Shown in pieces: positions 43,193 through 53,122 of a DNA stretch of 64,000 nt (position 1 is the stretch's first letter; every line of letters begins with the position of its first letter). Where the stretch lies: contig NC_019815.1 of NCBI RefSeq assembly GCF_000319225.1, positions 124,001-188,000 on the forward strand, given 5' to 3'. Made by a program: the position numbers and the translations under genes. The stretch comes from Candidatus Kinetoplastibacterium crithidii (ex Angomonas deanei ATCC 30255). GTDB taxonomy: Bacteria; Pseudomonadota; Gammaproteobacteria; Burkholderiales; Burkholderiaceae_B. The notes under the pieces were generated by a model. It was not told the DNA's origin and made no database searches. It was given only the letters and a program-made list of their open reading frames with translations.

Positions 43193-45681
43193 TAATTTTT
43201 AGTTTCTACCTGTGTTAGTTGTTTCTTTATTTTATAGTTTGTTGTATTTTTTGTATAAAGTCTTTTATTAACTTCTGGTTTAACATCATTAGTTTGCTCA
43301 TTAGTAGATTGGCAATTAGTTTCTACCATTTGAAGATTTTTTGTGTGGTGACTAGTAGTAGCTACAGTATCCTGTTTTGTCTTTGAATATTCTAGATCTA
43401 AATTATTTATAGCTACTGTTGTTCTTATTATATTATCTTCAACTTTATTAGTAGTAGATGTCATTTTTTCTATATTTTTCTGAGCATCAATATTGTTAAT
43501 GTTATCTTCAGAAGAAAGAGTTCTGTCTATATTATCTATTTCATGAGAATTAGATAATTCTTTCGAATTTTTAGACATATTAAAATTTTTCTGATTTTTT
43601 CTATAACCATTATTTCTTCTGCGGATATTTGGTTTTTTATCATTATCGCCATTACTTGTTATCAAATTATTCTGATCTAAAGCATCAGTTTTTTTGTCAT
43701 CATGGTCTAGAATTTTATTCTCTACAAGGTTTATTTGGTTATCACGTTTAGTTTTGTTCTTGTCTTTTTTAGATAAAAGATAATCCTCTTCTAGCTTATT
43801 TAAATTTTCATTATATGTATCTATAGAATTTATCTGTTGTTTTTCTTGTAGTAATTTGCTTTGATTTTTATTTTTATAATTATATTTTTTTTCATTTCTA
43901 TGTTTTGAGTTGTGTTGTTCATGTAGAGATGCTTTATGATTATTATGTTGGTTTTCTGGAGTTATTTCTTTTTTATTGAATAAATTTATCCAGGAAAATA
44001 TTTTTTTGAATATATTTTTACTAACATTAGAATTATTCAAGGATTTATATTTGATATTTGATACTATTGGAGCTGGCTTTTTAGGAGTGCTATCTTTTAT
44101 TAAGGCTTCAGGCCTATGTTTTTCTTCTGATTCTGGTATGTTCCATATTAAGTTATTGTTTGGTATTTCTACTAAATTAAAACTTGTTTTGTGTTCTTCT
44201 AGTTTTGGATCATCATTTTTTATTCTTTCTATATTATAATGAGGTGTTTCAAAATACTTATTTGGTATTAGAACAAGTTTTATATTTAGTTGCAGTTCAA
44301 TGTTGTTTATATCATTTCTTTTTTCATTTAATAAATAAGTGGCAACATCTACTGGTAATTGTGCATATACTGCTGAAGTAGCATCTTTCATTGCTTCTTC
44401 TTGAATTAGCCTCAATACTTGTAGGGCACTAGATTCAGTATCTCTAATAACGCCAATCCCAGTACATCTAGGACATGTTATATGTGATCCTTCATTTAAC
44501 GCTGGGCGTAGTCTCTGTCTTGATAGTTCTATTAATCCAAATTTTGATATTTTTTTCCCAATTTGAACTCTTGCTCTATCGACTCTTAATGCTTCTCTAA
44601 GTTTTTGTTCAACATTTTTTTGATTTTTAATATCTTCCATATCTATGAAATCAATTACTATAAGACCGCCAAGATCTCTTAACCTTAATTGTCTCGCAAC
44701 TTCTTCAGAAGCTTCGAGATTGGTTCTTAAGGCAGTTTCTTCTATATCTGCTCCTCTTGTTGATTTTGCAGAATTTACATCTATTGCAACTAAAGCTTCA
44801 GTATGGTCAATTACAATAGATCCACCAGATGGCAATTGAATCATTCTAGAATATGCTGTTTCTATTTGATGTTCTATTTGAAATCTTGAAAATAATGGTA
44901 TTTCATTTTGATAATCTTTGACACATTGTACATTATCAGGCATTACAACGCTCATAAATGCTTTAGCTTGCTTAACAATTTCTTGATTGTCAATTAAAAT
45001 TTCATTAATATCTGGTGAAAAATAATCTCTTATTGCCCTGATAATTAGACTAGATTCTAAGTATATAAGTACGGGGGAATTATTTTCTTTAGCTGCCTGG
45101 TCTATCGCATTCCATAGTTGAAGTAGATATGATAAATCCCACTGAAGTTCTTCAATAGTTCTACCAATTCCAGCTGTTCTTGCTATTATGCTCATTCCAT
45201 TAGGCACATCTAGTTTTTCCATTATGTCTTTTAACTCTTGACGTTCTTCTCCTTCTATACGTCTAGATACACCTCCGCCTCTAGGGTTATTAGGCATTAG
45301 TACTAAATATCTGCCAGCCAATGATATAAATGTAGTAAGAGCAGCTCCTTTATTACCTCTTTCTTCTTTTTCTACCTGAACAATTAATTCTTGACCATCT
45401 TTTATGGCATCTTGAATTCTTGTGTTTCTAAAATCTATTCCATCTCTAAAATAACTCTTCGCTATTTCTTTAAATGGTAGGAATCCATGTTTATCTTCTC
45501 CATAGTTTATGAAACATGCTTCTAAACCAGGTTCTATTCTTGTTACAACTCCTTTATATATATTACCTTTACGTTGTTCACGGTTAGACGTTTCTATATC
45601 TAAATCTACTAGTTTTTGTCCATCTACAATTGCAACACGTATTTCTTCAGGGTGTGTTGCGTTAAATAACATTCTTTTCAT
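43192..45681 (-). CDS. rne: Ribonuclease E
   Basis: 829 residues from the ATG at 45681 (MKRMLFNATHPEEIRVAI). Upstream codons to 45714 remain open but do not match. Domains: RNase H-like plus S1 (about 36-118, NIYKGVVTRIEPGLEACFI), 5' sensor, DNase I-like catalytic part with the metal-binding Asps in HTEALVAIDVNSAKSTRG and LGGLIVIDFIDM, and the Zn-link CPRC (near residue 405). From about residue 500 the chain is a disordered Asn/Lys-rich tail of more than 300 residues, the normal place of degradosome-binding sites. It starts RNA decay and rRNA and tRNA processing. Confidence 0.96.
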   Translation of the reverse strand: MKRMLFNATHPEEIRVAIVDGQKLVDLDIETSNREQRKGNIYKGVVTRIEPGLEACFINYGEDKHGFLPFKEIAKSYFRDGIDFRNTRIQDAIKDGQELIVQVEKEERGNKGAALTTFISLAGRYLVLMPNNPRGGGVSRRIEGEERQELKDIMEKLDVPNGMSIIARTAGIGRTIEELQWDLSYLLQLWNAIDQAAKENNSPVLIYLESSLIIRAIRDYFSPDINEILIDNQEIVKQAKAFMSVVMPDNVQCVKDYQNEIPLFSRFQIEHQIETAYSRMIQLPSGGSIVIDHTEALVAIDVNSAKSTRGADIEETALRTNLEASEEVARQLRLRDLGGLIVIDFIDMEDIKNQKNVEQKLREALRVDRARVQIGKKISKFGLIELSRQRLRPALNEGSHITCPRCTGIGVIRDTESSALQVLRLIQEEAMKDATSAVYAQLPVDVATYLLNEKRNDINNIELQLNIKLVLIPNKYFETPHYNIERIKNDDPKLEEHKTSFNLVEIPNNNLIWNIPESEEKHRPEALIKDSTPKKPAPIVSNIKYKSLNNSNVSKNIFKKIFSWINLFNKKEITPENQHNNHKASLHEQHNSKHRNEKKYNYKNKNQSKLLQEKQQINSIDTYNENLNKLEEDYLLSKKDKNKTKRDNQINLVENKILDHDDKKTDALDQNNLITSNGDNDKKPNIRRRNNGYRKNQKNFNMSKNSKELSNSHEIDNIDRTLSSEDNINNIDAQKNIEKMTSTTNKVEDNIIRTTVAINNLDLEYSKTKQDTVATTSHHTKNLQMVETNCQSTNEQTNDVKPEVNKRLYTKNTTNYKIKKQLTQVETKN

Positions 45682-46123
45682 GAGTGGTATTTTCTCCGTT
45701 ACCATTAAAAACAATACTAAACACTATCTTAATTTCTGCTACATATCATGTAGATATTAAAGATCAAATTAACTTCTATTCATTATTTATGATTTATAAT
45801 TAACATATTATTTTTTTTGTTAAAAATAAGAATATTTATTTTTTGTTTTCCTTTATTTTATTCAGATAAATTGATAGCTTGTTTTACTTGATTTTATTCT
45901 CTTATATTTGCTAAGGATTGTGTATAACAAATTTTATTATGTACACACAAAACATTTATATTTAAAATATTTACTGGTAAATGCATCAGTATTAATATAG
46001 AACCTATTAAATTTGATTTACTGTATCTTATTATATTTTAATTTAAGATAACAGTTTTCTAATTATCATCTTTATAGGTATTCCTCTAATTATAAGTCTC
46101 TTTCTGTTACTAGCAAAGATACT
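45682..46123. other. 442-base divergent gap between rne and rluC
   Basis: No coding frame seen. It should hold the rne promoter and leader; in other bacteria the rne leader is long and used for autoregulation. I see no clear conserved hairpin here. Confidence 0.45.
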
Positions 46124-47062
46124 TTGATAACTATAATTACTTTTATTGTGAAAAATATAAATATTGATATAGATAATGAAGGTCAAAGGTTAGATAATTT
46201 TTTATTAAAGATTTTAAAAGGTGTTCCTAAAAGTCATATTTATAAAATTATTCGCAAAGGCAATATTAAAATTAATAATAAGAAATCAAAAGTTGATTAT
46301 AAATTACTAGCTAAAGATGTAGTTTCATTACCTAATTTAAGATTACCACAAGCAGATACAAATGTTACTTTTCCTAAAATAAAATTTTCTATTGTTTATG
46401 AAGATGATAATTTTTTTGTTATAGACAAACCATGTGGAATAGCAGTCCATGGTGGTAGTGGTATTTTATTTGGAGTGATAGAACAATTGAGAGCATGTTA
46501 TAAAAAAGGTACATTTTTAGAATTAGTTCATAGACTAGATAGAGATACTTCTGGTTTATTGATAGTTGCAAAAAAAAGGAGTTGTTTATTAGAATTCCAT
46601 AAAATGTTCAGAGAATCTTTATGCCACAAAAAATATATTGCTTTAGTTAAGGGTAAATGGTTGAACAAAAGGCAACATATTAAACTTCCATTGAAAAAAT
46701 ATGTTACAAAATCAGGCGAAAGAAGAGTTGTTGTAAGTCCAGAAGGGCAATATGCGCATACAATTGTTGATTTAATAAGACATTATGGTGATTATAGTTT
46801 ACTAAACGTAGAAATACTTAGTGGTCGTACACATCAGATTAGAGTTCATTTATCACATAGTGGTTTTCCAATCATAGGTGATAGCAAGTATGGTTCAAAA
46901 GAATATGATTCATTTTGTATCCAACATGGATTTAAAAGAATGTTTTTACATGCATATGGTTTAAAATTCCTGCATCCTTTGACTAAGGAAATGATTGAAT
47001 TAGAGTCTTGTATGCCTGTTGAATGTGATAGCATATTAGATGTACTAAATTTAGGCTTATGA
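46124..47062 (+). CDS. rluC: 23S rRNA pseudouridine synthase RluC type
   Basis: 312 residues if translation starts at the TTG at 46124; a GTG at 46148 (MKNINIDIDNEG) is an alternative start. The N-terminal S4 domain (RLDNFLLKILKGVPKSHIYK) is followed by the catalytic RluA-family domain with the key Asp in LVHRLDRDTSGLLIVAK, then GRTHQIRVHLSHSGFPIIGD. It makes pseudouridines at 955, 2504 and 2580 in E. coli. Divergent from rne as in many gamma- and beta-proteobacteria; its end overlaps the next gene's end by six bases. Confidence 0.93.
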   Translation: MITIITFIVKNINIDIDNEGQRLDNFLLKILKGVPKSHIYKIIRKGNIKINNKKSKVDYKLLAKDVVSLPNLRLPQADTNVTFPKIKFSIVYEDDNFFVIDKPCGIAVHGGSGILFGVIEQLRACYKKGTFLELVHRLDRDTSGLLIVAKKRSCLLEFHKMFRESLCHKKYIALVKGKWLNKRQHIKLPLKKYVTKSGERRVVVSPEGQYAHTIVDLIRHYGDYSLLNVEILSGRTHQIRVHLSHSGFPIIGDSKYGSKEYDSFCIQHGFKRMFLHAYGLKFLHPLTKEMIELESCMPVECDSILDVLNLGL

Positions 47063-47782
47063 TTTTTTAAAAAAATTATCTGCCATATAGAGAAATATTG
47101 TTGGTTTTTTATGAATATTTGGGTATTCTTGCGCTTTCCATTGTTTGATGTTAAGTGTTTTAATTTCTTCATCCATTGAATTTAGTGAGCTTGCAACGCA
47201 AAGTTTTGTATTTTGGTTTAGAGTGTTAATTAAACTGTCATATAAGTGAGTATTACGGTAAGGTGTTTCTATCAAAATTTGTGTTTGATTATTTGTAAGC
47301 GACTCTTTTTCCCAATGGGCTATTGTTTTTATTCTTTCTTCTTGTTTTTTTGGTGCATATCCTCTGAAAGCAAAATTTTGTCCATTTAGTCCGCTTGACA
47401 TTAGGCCTAATATTATGGAGGAAGGGCCAACATAAGGTTTTATCTGTATCCCCATATTGTGTGCAACTCTTACTACTTGCGACCCGGGGTCAGCTATAGC
47501 AGGACACCCAGCTTCTGAAACTAGTCCTATGTCCCCTATATTTTCTAGTGATAACCACTTTTCTATTTCAGAATCTTGTGTTTTGTTTGTTATTGTATAA
47601 ATAGTTATTTCATTTAAAGGATACTTTGAATGTATTTGTTTTAAAAAAGATCGAGCTGTTCTTGCATTTTCTGCTATATATGTTTTTAAAATGGATGATA
47701 ATTTTAATGTTTCTATTGGAATAGAATAACTGATCAAATTGCTACCTATAGGCACTGGTATTAAATGTAATTTTCTATTCAT
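47057..47782 (-). CDS. SAM-dependent methyltransferase, tetrapyrrole methylase/RsmI-like family
   Basis: About 241 residues from the ATG at 47782; upstream in-frame starts are ATG 47791 and TTG 47800. Visible family features: LHLIPVPIG at the start, GLVSEAGCPAIADPG, PYVGPSSIILGLMSSGLNG and FRGYAPKK. It resembles RsmI but is the second, shorter paralogue type found next to maf in beta-proteobacteria; its rRNA target is not established by sequence alone. Its first codons overlap the end of maf. Confidence 0.85.
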   Translation of the reverse strand: MNRKLHLIPVPIGSNLISYSIPIETLKLSSILKTYIAENARTARSFLKQIHSKYPLNEITIYTITNKTQDSEIEKWLSLENIGDIGLVSEAGCPAIADPGSQVVRVAHNMGIQIKPYVGPSSIILGLMSSGLNGQNFAFRGYAPKKQEERIKTIAHWEKESLTNNQTQILIETPYRNTHLYDSLINTLNQNTKLCVASSLNSMDEEIKTLNIKQWKAQEYPNIHKKPTIFLYMADNFFKKS

Positions 47783-48383
47783 TTGAGTCATGTTCTGCAA
47801 GTAGTGGATCTATATGAAACTCTTTTAGGATATTAGTCAACTGTATAATAGACAACCCTAAAATAGCAGTAGGATCATCACTGTATATTTTTTCTAATAA
47901 AATTATTCCTAATCCTTCGGATTTAACGCTTCCTGCTACATCAAAAGGCTTTTCTATTTCTAAATATTTTTTTATAGTTAACGCATCTAGATTTTTGAAT
48001 TTACATTTTACTAGTGTTGTTGCTGTTCTAGTCGTTATACCATTTGTTACGGCTATTGAGTTGCTAAAAAATATGTTTTTTCCTGACATGAATTCTAATT
48101 GTTTTTTTGCTGCAGAGAAGTTTCCTGGCTTTCCAATGTGACGTGTACCATCACCTGCGACCTGATCAGATCCAATAACAATGCAATTATGATTTAGTTC
48201 TGAAACTTTTTTTGCTTTCATTAATGCTAGTCTCATAGAAGTTTCTGTTATCGTTTCTTTATCCAGAGCTGTTTCATTTATTTCAGGTGATATGCAAATA
48301 AAAGGTATTTTTAACCTCGATAAAAGTTCTTTACGATATTTTGAACTTGATGCTAGAATTAGTGGCTGATTAATTTTTTTCAT
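47775..48383 (-). CDS. maf: Maf-like nucleotide pyrophosphatase (YceF group)
   Basis: 202 residues. The Maf fold is shown by ILASSSKYRKELLSRL near the N-terminus, SDQVAGDG, and SEGLGIILLEKIYSDDPTAI at the end (20 residues). The position before rpmF and the sequence fit the YceF subgroup, which hydrolyses 7-methyl-GTP, rather than the YhdE dTTP/UTP group. The following yceD (DUF177) gene of the usual order is absent. Confidence 0.9.
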   Translation of the reverse strand: MKKINQPLILASSSKYRKELLSRLKIPFICISPEINETALDKETITETSMRLALMKAKKVSELNHNCIVIGSDQVAGDGTRHIGKPGNFSAAKKQLEFMSGKNIFFSNSIAVTNGITTRTATTLVKCKFKNLDALTIKKYLEIEKPFDVAGSVKSEGLGIILLEKIYSDDPTAILGLSIIQLTNILKEFHIDPLLAEHDSNE

Positions 48384-48625
48384 AGATTTGATGCAATATT
48401 TTTCTATTTATAGATTTTTAGTCATATTTATGTAATAACATGTAGTTTAAATGTTGATATAATTTTTTATTTTATAGTAATTGGTCATTATTTCATCATT
48501 TCATATGTACATGAAATTTTTTTATAAAGTACCTAATACAAATATGTTAATATTCCGTTAGGTTATTAAACAGTATGTTATTGCTAGTAGTATACTATAT
48601 ATCATATTTTTTTATAGGAGCTGTC

Positions 48626-48808
48626 GTGGCTGTTCAACAAAATAAAAAATCACCTTCTAAAAGAGGAATGCATAGGTCCCATGACTTTATCAGTCCTGTT
48701 TCTACTTCTGTTGACTCTAAGACTGGGGAAATTCACTTGCGTCATCATATCAGTCCAAATGGGTTTTATAGAGGTAAAAAGGTTTTAGCAGTAAAAGAAA
48801 ACAATTAA
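48626..48808 (+). CDS. rpmF: Large ribosomal subunit protein bL32
   Basis: 60 residues. It begins with GTG at 48626, five bases after AGGAG (48616-48620); the start [20 protein letters not shown] is that of bL32. An upstream in-frame ATG at 48575 would add 17 hydrophobic residues and is rejected. The core continues with [16 protein letters not shown]. plsX follows after 13 bases, the classic rpmF-plsX-fabH order. Confidence 0.96.
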   Translation: MAVQQNKKSPSKRGMHRSHDFISPVSTSVDSKTGEIHLRHHISPNGFYRGKKVLAVKENN

Positions 48809-48821
48809 ATACCTATACACT

Positions 48822-49820
48822 GTGATAAAAATAGCTATCGATTGTATGGGAGGAGATGCTGGATTGCCTGTTACTGTACCGGCTTCAGTTTCTTTTATTA
48901 AGAAGTATTGTGACACTTCTGTTTTTTTAGTGGGTAGCGATGATTTAATAAAGAGCTGTTTGGATAAAATTCATAACGTACCATTTAATAGGATCGAAAT
49001 AATTCATTCTGAAGAAAGTATTGGGATGAATGATTCTGTTGATGTAGCTCTTAGGAAAAAAAAGAAATCATCTATGCATTTATCAGCTCATAGTGTTAAA
49101 AACAAATTGGCTGATGCTTGTATTTCTGCTGGGAATACAGGAGCTTGGATGGCTATTTCAAAATATGTTTTGAAAACATTGGAAGGTATAGATAGGCCTG
49201 CTATAGCTGCATCTATACCTAATCAGACCGGAAAATCAACAACAATATTAGATCTTGGAGCAAATGTAGATTGTTCGCCTGAAAATTTGTTGCAATTTGC
49301 TATGATGGGTACTGCTTTAATAAAGAGTATTGATGGTGTGATTAATCCAAGTATAGGTTTATTAAATGTTGGCTCAGAATTAATAAAAGGTAATAGTTTA
49401 ACCAAAAGCACTTTCGACCTGTTATCTTCAAGTGATTTAAATTTTTATGGAAATGTTGAAGGAAATGATATTTTTAATGGAGTTGTAGATATAGTGGTAT
49501 GTGATGGCTTTGTTGGAAATATAGTTCTTAAGTCTATAGAAGGTTTAGCTAAAATGTTTTCTGTTACTATGCAAGAAGAATTTAAGAAAAATTTATTATC
49601 TTTATTTGCAAGTATTATGGCAAAACCTGTTTTAAATAACTTGAAAAGAAGAATGGACAATAGGCGTTATAATGGTGCATCTTTGCTTGGGTTGAAAGGT
49701 GTAGTTTTTAAAAGCCATGGTTCTGCAGATATAGTTTCTTTCCATTATGCTTTACGTCGCACTCGTGAAGCGGTATTAAACGGCTTAATAAATAATATTT
49801 CTATAAATATTAACAGATAG
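48822..49820 (+). CDS. plsX: Phosphate acyltransferase PlsX
   Basis: 332 residues, starting with GTG at 48822. PlsX converts acyl-ACP to acyl-phosphate for PlsY in phospholipid synthesis. Family segments: [11 protein letters not shown] at the N-terminus, [26 protein letters not shown] and VVCDGFVGN. Full length. Confidence 0.97.
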   Translation: MIKIAIDCMGGDAGLPVTVPASVSFIKKYCDTSVFLVGSDDLIKSCLDKIHNVPFNRIEIIHSEESIGMNDSVDVALRKKKKSSMHLSAHSVKNKLADACISAGNTGAWMAISKYVLKTLEGIDRPAIAASIPNQTGKSTTILDLGANVDCSPENLLQFAMMGTALIKSIDGVINPSIGLLNVGSELIKGNSLTKSTFDLLSSSDLNFYGNVEGNDIFNGVVDIVVCDGFVGNIVLKSIEGLAKMFSVTMQEEFKKNLLSLFASIMAKPVLNNLKRRMDNRRYNGASLLGLKGVVFKSHGSADIVSFHYALRRTREAVLNGLINNISININR

Positions 49821-49888
49821 AGAATTTGATAGTATTTTGAGCGCATTAATATATTTTTATAGAGTTAAATAATTTTGCAGAGATATAT

Positions 49889-50866
49889 ATGGGGAATGCA
49901 AGGATTGTAGGGTCCGGTTCTTTTTTGCCTGAAAAAATTGTTTCTAATGAAGAATTAGCAGCTACCTTGAATTCAAAAGGAATAAAAACTTCTGATGAAT
50001 GGATTATACAGCGCACTGGTATTTGTCAGAGACATCTAGCAGAAAATCTCACAACTAGTTATATGGCTGGGGAAGCAGCTAAATTAGCTTTGTTGGATGC
50101 GGATATAAAATCATCTGAATTAGATATGATAATAGTAGCTACCTCTACTCCAGATAATGTTTTTCCTAGTACTGCTTGTTTGGTTCAAGCAAATATTCAA
50201 GCATATTCAGCATCAGCATTTGACATACAGGCAGCTTGTAGTGGTTTTGTTTATGCATTGTCTGTGGCGAATAGCTTTATTAGTTCTGGATTTGCAAAAA
50301 ACATCATGGTAATTGGATCAGAGATATTTTCTAGAATTATAGATTGGAATGATAGGAAAACATGTGTTTTATTTGGTGATGGTGCTGGGGCTTTTGTTCT
50401 ATCAGAGTCTGGCGATTTACATTCTGGTATATTATCAGTAGATTTACAAGCTAATGGAGATTATTCTAGCATTCTTAGTGTAGGTAGCCATTTTAATAAT
50501 TCTGCTATTGTAGGTGATCCTTTTATAAGAATGGATGGTCAGGCTGTTTTTAAACAGGCAATTAATTTTCTAGAAATCTCTGCTCGTAATATTTGTAAAA
50601 AATCAAATTTTCCGTTGGAAAGTATTGACTGGTTTGTTCCTCATCAAGCGAATATTAGAATTATGAATGCACTTGGTCATAAATTAGGTATTCCGAATGA
50701 TAAGTTTATAATTACTGTAGATAAACATGCTAATACATCTGCAGCTAGTATTCCTCTTGCTTTTGATTATGCTAGGAAAGACGGTAGAATTAAGGAGCGT
50801 GATGTAGTTCTAATGCAAGGTGTAGGTGGTGGTTTTACATGTGGTTCTATACTTGCTGTAGTTTAA
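49889..50866 (+). CDS. fabH: 3-oxoacyl-[ACP] synthase III
   Basis: 325 residues; starts fatty acid synthesis by joining acetyl-CoA to malonyl-ACP. The catalytic triad is visible: C117 (QAACSGF), His in VPHQANIRIM and Asn in HANTSAASIPLA. Full length; ATG at 49889 after a short gap from plsX. Confidence 0.97.
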   Translation: MGNARIVGSGSFLPEKIVSNEELAATLNSKGIKTSDEWIIQRTGICQRHLAENLTTSYMAGEAAKLALLDADIKSSELDMIIVATSTPDNVFPSTACLVQANIQAYSASAFDIQAACSGFVYALSVANSFISSGFAKNIMVIGSEIFSRIIDWNDRKTCVLFGDGAGAFVLSESGDLHSGILSVDLQANGDYSSILSVGSHFNNSAIVGDPFIRMDGQAVFKQAINFLEISARNICKKSNFPLESIDWFVPHQANIRIMNALGHKLGIPNDKFIITVDKHANTSAASIPLAFDYARKDGRIKERDVVLMQGVGGGFTCGSILAVV

Positions 50867-50905
50867 TATACATATTTTTGTTAAATATAAATATTTTTAA
50901 AGTTT

Positions 50906-51838
50906 ATGAAGACTGCTTTTGTTTTCCCTGGGCAAGGTTCTCAGTTTTTAGGGATGTTAGATGTTTGGAATGACAATCATATTATTAAAGATGTTATTTC
51001 TTTAGCTTCTGATGTATTAGATCAAGATGTGAATTACTTGATAAAGAATGGTCCACTTGAAGATTTGAATCTTACGATAAACACTCAGCCAATTATGTTA
51101 GCAATAGGTTTTGCGTATTTTTCTTTTTGGAAATCTTTTGGTAGAGGCATGCCAATTTTAATGGCTGGGCATAGTTTAGGAGAATATACAGCCTTAGTTG
51201 CAGCTGAGTCTATATTATTTGAAGATGCTTTGCGTTTGGTTAGAATTCGTGCTGAAGCTATGCAGTCAGCTGTTCCTATTGGATTCGGTGCTATGGCTGC
51301 CATCATTGGTCTTAATCCAGAAACAGTAATATCTATTTGCCGGTCGAGTAGTATTAACGGTTGTATAGTTGAAGCTGTTAATTTCAATTCTCCTGTTCAG
51401 ACAGTAATAGCAGGTCATAAAGATGCTGTAGATAAAGTATGTAATGAAGCAAAAAATAGTGGAGCTAAGAAAACTGTTCTATTGCCAGTTTCTGCGCCAT
51501 TTCATTCTTCTTTGCTTAAGCCTGCCGCGTTAACATTATCAGATTTTATTGATAATGTTAATTTTTCTGTTCCAAAGATTGATGTTATTAATAATGTAGA
51601 TGTTTCTATTTATAGAAATCCATTTGAAATTAAAGATGCTTTAATTCGTCAGGTTTGGAAGCCAGTACGTTGGATTGAAATTATAAATAAAATGTCTGCC
51701 TTAGGTATTACTAATATTATAGAATTTGGTCCTGGTAGTGTTTTATCTAGCTTTATAAAAAGAATAGATTCCAATTTATCTGTTACATCAATTAAGGATC
51801 CAAAATCTTTAGATGATAGTTTAAATTTTTTTCATTAA
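50906..51838 (+). CDS. fabD: Malonyl-CoA-ACP transacylase
   Basis: 310 residues. GQGSQ at 9-13, the nucleophile S90 in GHSLGEYTALVAAE, and the active-site His in SAPFHSSLL (near 199) are present. It loads malonate onto ACP. Full length, followed by fabG after 18 bases. Confidence 0.97.
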   Translation: MKTAFVFPGQGSQFLGMLDVWNDNHIIKDVISLASDVLDQDVNYLIKNGPLEDLNLTINTQPIMLAIGFAYFSFWKSFGRGMPILMAGHSLGEYTALVAAESILFEDALRLVRIRAEAMQSAVPIGFGAMAAIIGLNPETVISICRSSSINGCIVEAVNFNSPVQTVIAGHKDAVDKVCNEAKNSGAKKTVLLPVSAPFHSSLLKPAALTLSDFIDNVNFSVPKIDVINNVDVSIYRNPFEIKDALIRQVWKPVRWIEIINKMSALGITNIIEFGPGSVLSSFIKRIDSNLSVTSIKDPKSLDDSLNFFH

Positions 51839-51856
51839 TGTTGTGTGGTATCGATT

Positions 51857-52594
51857 ATGGATTTGAAAGGTAAGGTTGCTCTTGTCACTGGTGCAAATAG
51901 GGGTATAGGAAAAGCAATAGTTAAGGAATTACTGAATAACAATGTGTTCGTAGTGGGAACTTCAAGATCTATAGATGGAGCAGAAGAAATTAATTCAGAA
52001 TTATCTCCTTTTTCTGGATGCGGGGTAGTTTTGGATGCTTCTAACATTCAGAGTTGTGATCTTTTAATGAAAAAATTATCAGAATTGAAAATATTTCCAG
52101 ATATTCTTGTCAATAATGCAGGTATTACTAAAGATTCTTTGTCTATTAGGATGAAAGAATCTGATTGGAATGATGTAATTAATACTAATCTTAGTAGCGT
52201 GTTTTATCTATCAAAGAGATTTATACCTCATATGATGAAGTCTAAATGGGGCCGTATTATTAACATAACGTCTGTTGTTGGCTCAATAGGTAATGTTGGT
52301 CAAGCTAATTATGCAGCTTCCAAGGCTGGAATAGAAGCTTTTTCACGTGTTTTGGCTAAAGAATTTTCTAGCAGAGGTATTACCGTAAACTGTATTGCAC
52401 CAGGTTTCATAGATACAGATATGACGAAATCATTAAATCATAACCATATAGATGCTTTGTTATCACAAATTCCTACAGGGCGTTTGGGTCATGTTGATGA
52501 TGTTGCTTATGCTGTATCTTTTCTGGCTAGTTCAAGAGCAGATTACATTAGTGGTATAACATTACATATAAATGGTGGTATGTACATGAATTAA
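51857..52594 (+). CDS. fabG: 3-oxoacyl-[ACP] reductase
   Basis: 245-residue short-chain dehydrogenase. NADPH-binding TGANRGIG (11-18), NNAGIT, and the catalytic S139, Y152 and K156 (YAASKAG) are in place, with PGFIDTDMT. The ATG at 51857 gives the family start MDLKGKVALVTG; a GTG four codons up (51845) is less likely. Confidence 0.97.
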   Translation: MDLKGKVALVTGANRGIGKAIVKELLNNNVFVVGTSRSIDGAEEINSELSPFSGCGVVLDASNIQSCDLLMKKLSELKIFPDILVNNAGITKDSLSIRMKESDWNDVINTNLSSVFYLSKRFIPHMMKSKWGRIINITSVVGSIGNVGQANYAASKAGIEAFSRVLAKEFSSRGITVNCIAPGFIDTDMTKSLNHNHIDALLSQIPTGRLGHVDDVAYAVSFLASSRADYISGITLHINGGMYMN

Positions 52595-52771
52595 TAAGAT
52601 GTTTTGTTGTAAATTTTGATGAATTGTATATAACAATATACTAAATAGTTTTAGGATATTATAATTTATGAGTTTGCCTATTATAGTTCATTAGATATGT
52701 TTTATATAATGTAATTAGGTTTTTATGCTTAAAAATGGTTTGCTTATTTTTTTACACTTGGAGATAGGTTA

Positions 52772-53011
52772 ATGGATAGTATAGAACAGCGAGTCAAAAA
52801 GATTGTCGCTGAGCAGCTTGGAGTTAATGATTCTGATATTAAGGATGATTCATCCTTTGTAGAAGATTTAGGAGCAGATTCACTAGATATGGTTGAGTTA
52901 GTCATGGCTCTTGAAGATGAGTTTGAAACTGAAATACCGGATGAAGAGGCTGAGAAAATTAATACAGTACAACAAGCGATTAGTTATATACTTGGTAGTA
53001 ATAAGCATTAG
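52772..53011 (+). CDS. acpP: Acyl carrier protein
   Basis: 79 residues. The phosphopantetheine serine is S37 in [12 protein letters not shown]. Acidic helices and normal length. It is 177 bases after fabG and probably has a promoter there as well, since ACP is made in excess. Ribosome-binding site GGAGATAGG lies just upstream. Confidence 0.98.
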   Translation: MDSIEQRVKKIVAEQLGVNDSDIKDDSSFVEDLGADSLDMVELVMALEDEFETEIPDEEAEKINTVQQAISYILGSNKH

Positions 53012-53122
53012 TATATGATAGTTGCGCATGATAAATTCATATATTGAAGATGATATTTTATATTTGAAGTGATATATGAATGATTTCATGTGTTGGTTTT
53101 CACCAAATATAAGGAGTTATGC

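Noticed and set aside
46846..47172. 108-codon minus-strand frame over the rluC end
   Set aside because: Out of frame with the methyltransferase gene and antisense to conserved rluC codons.
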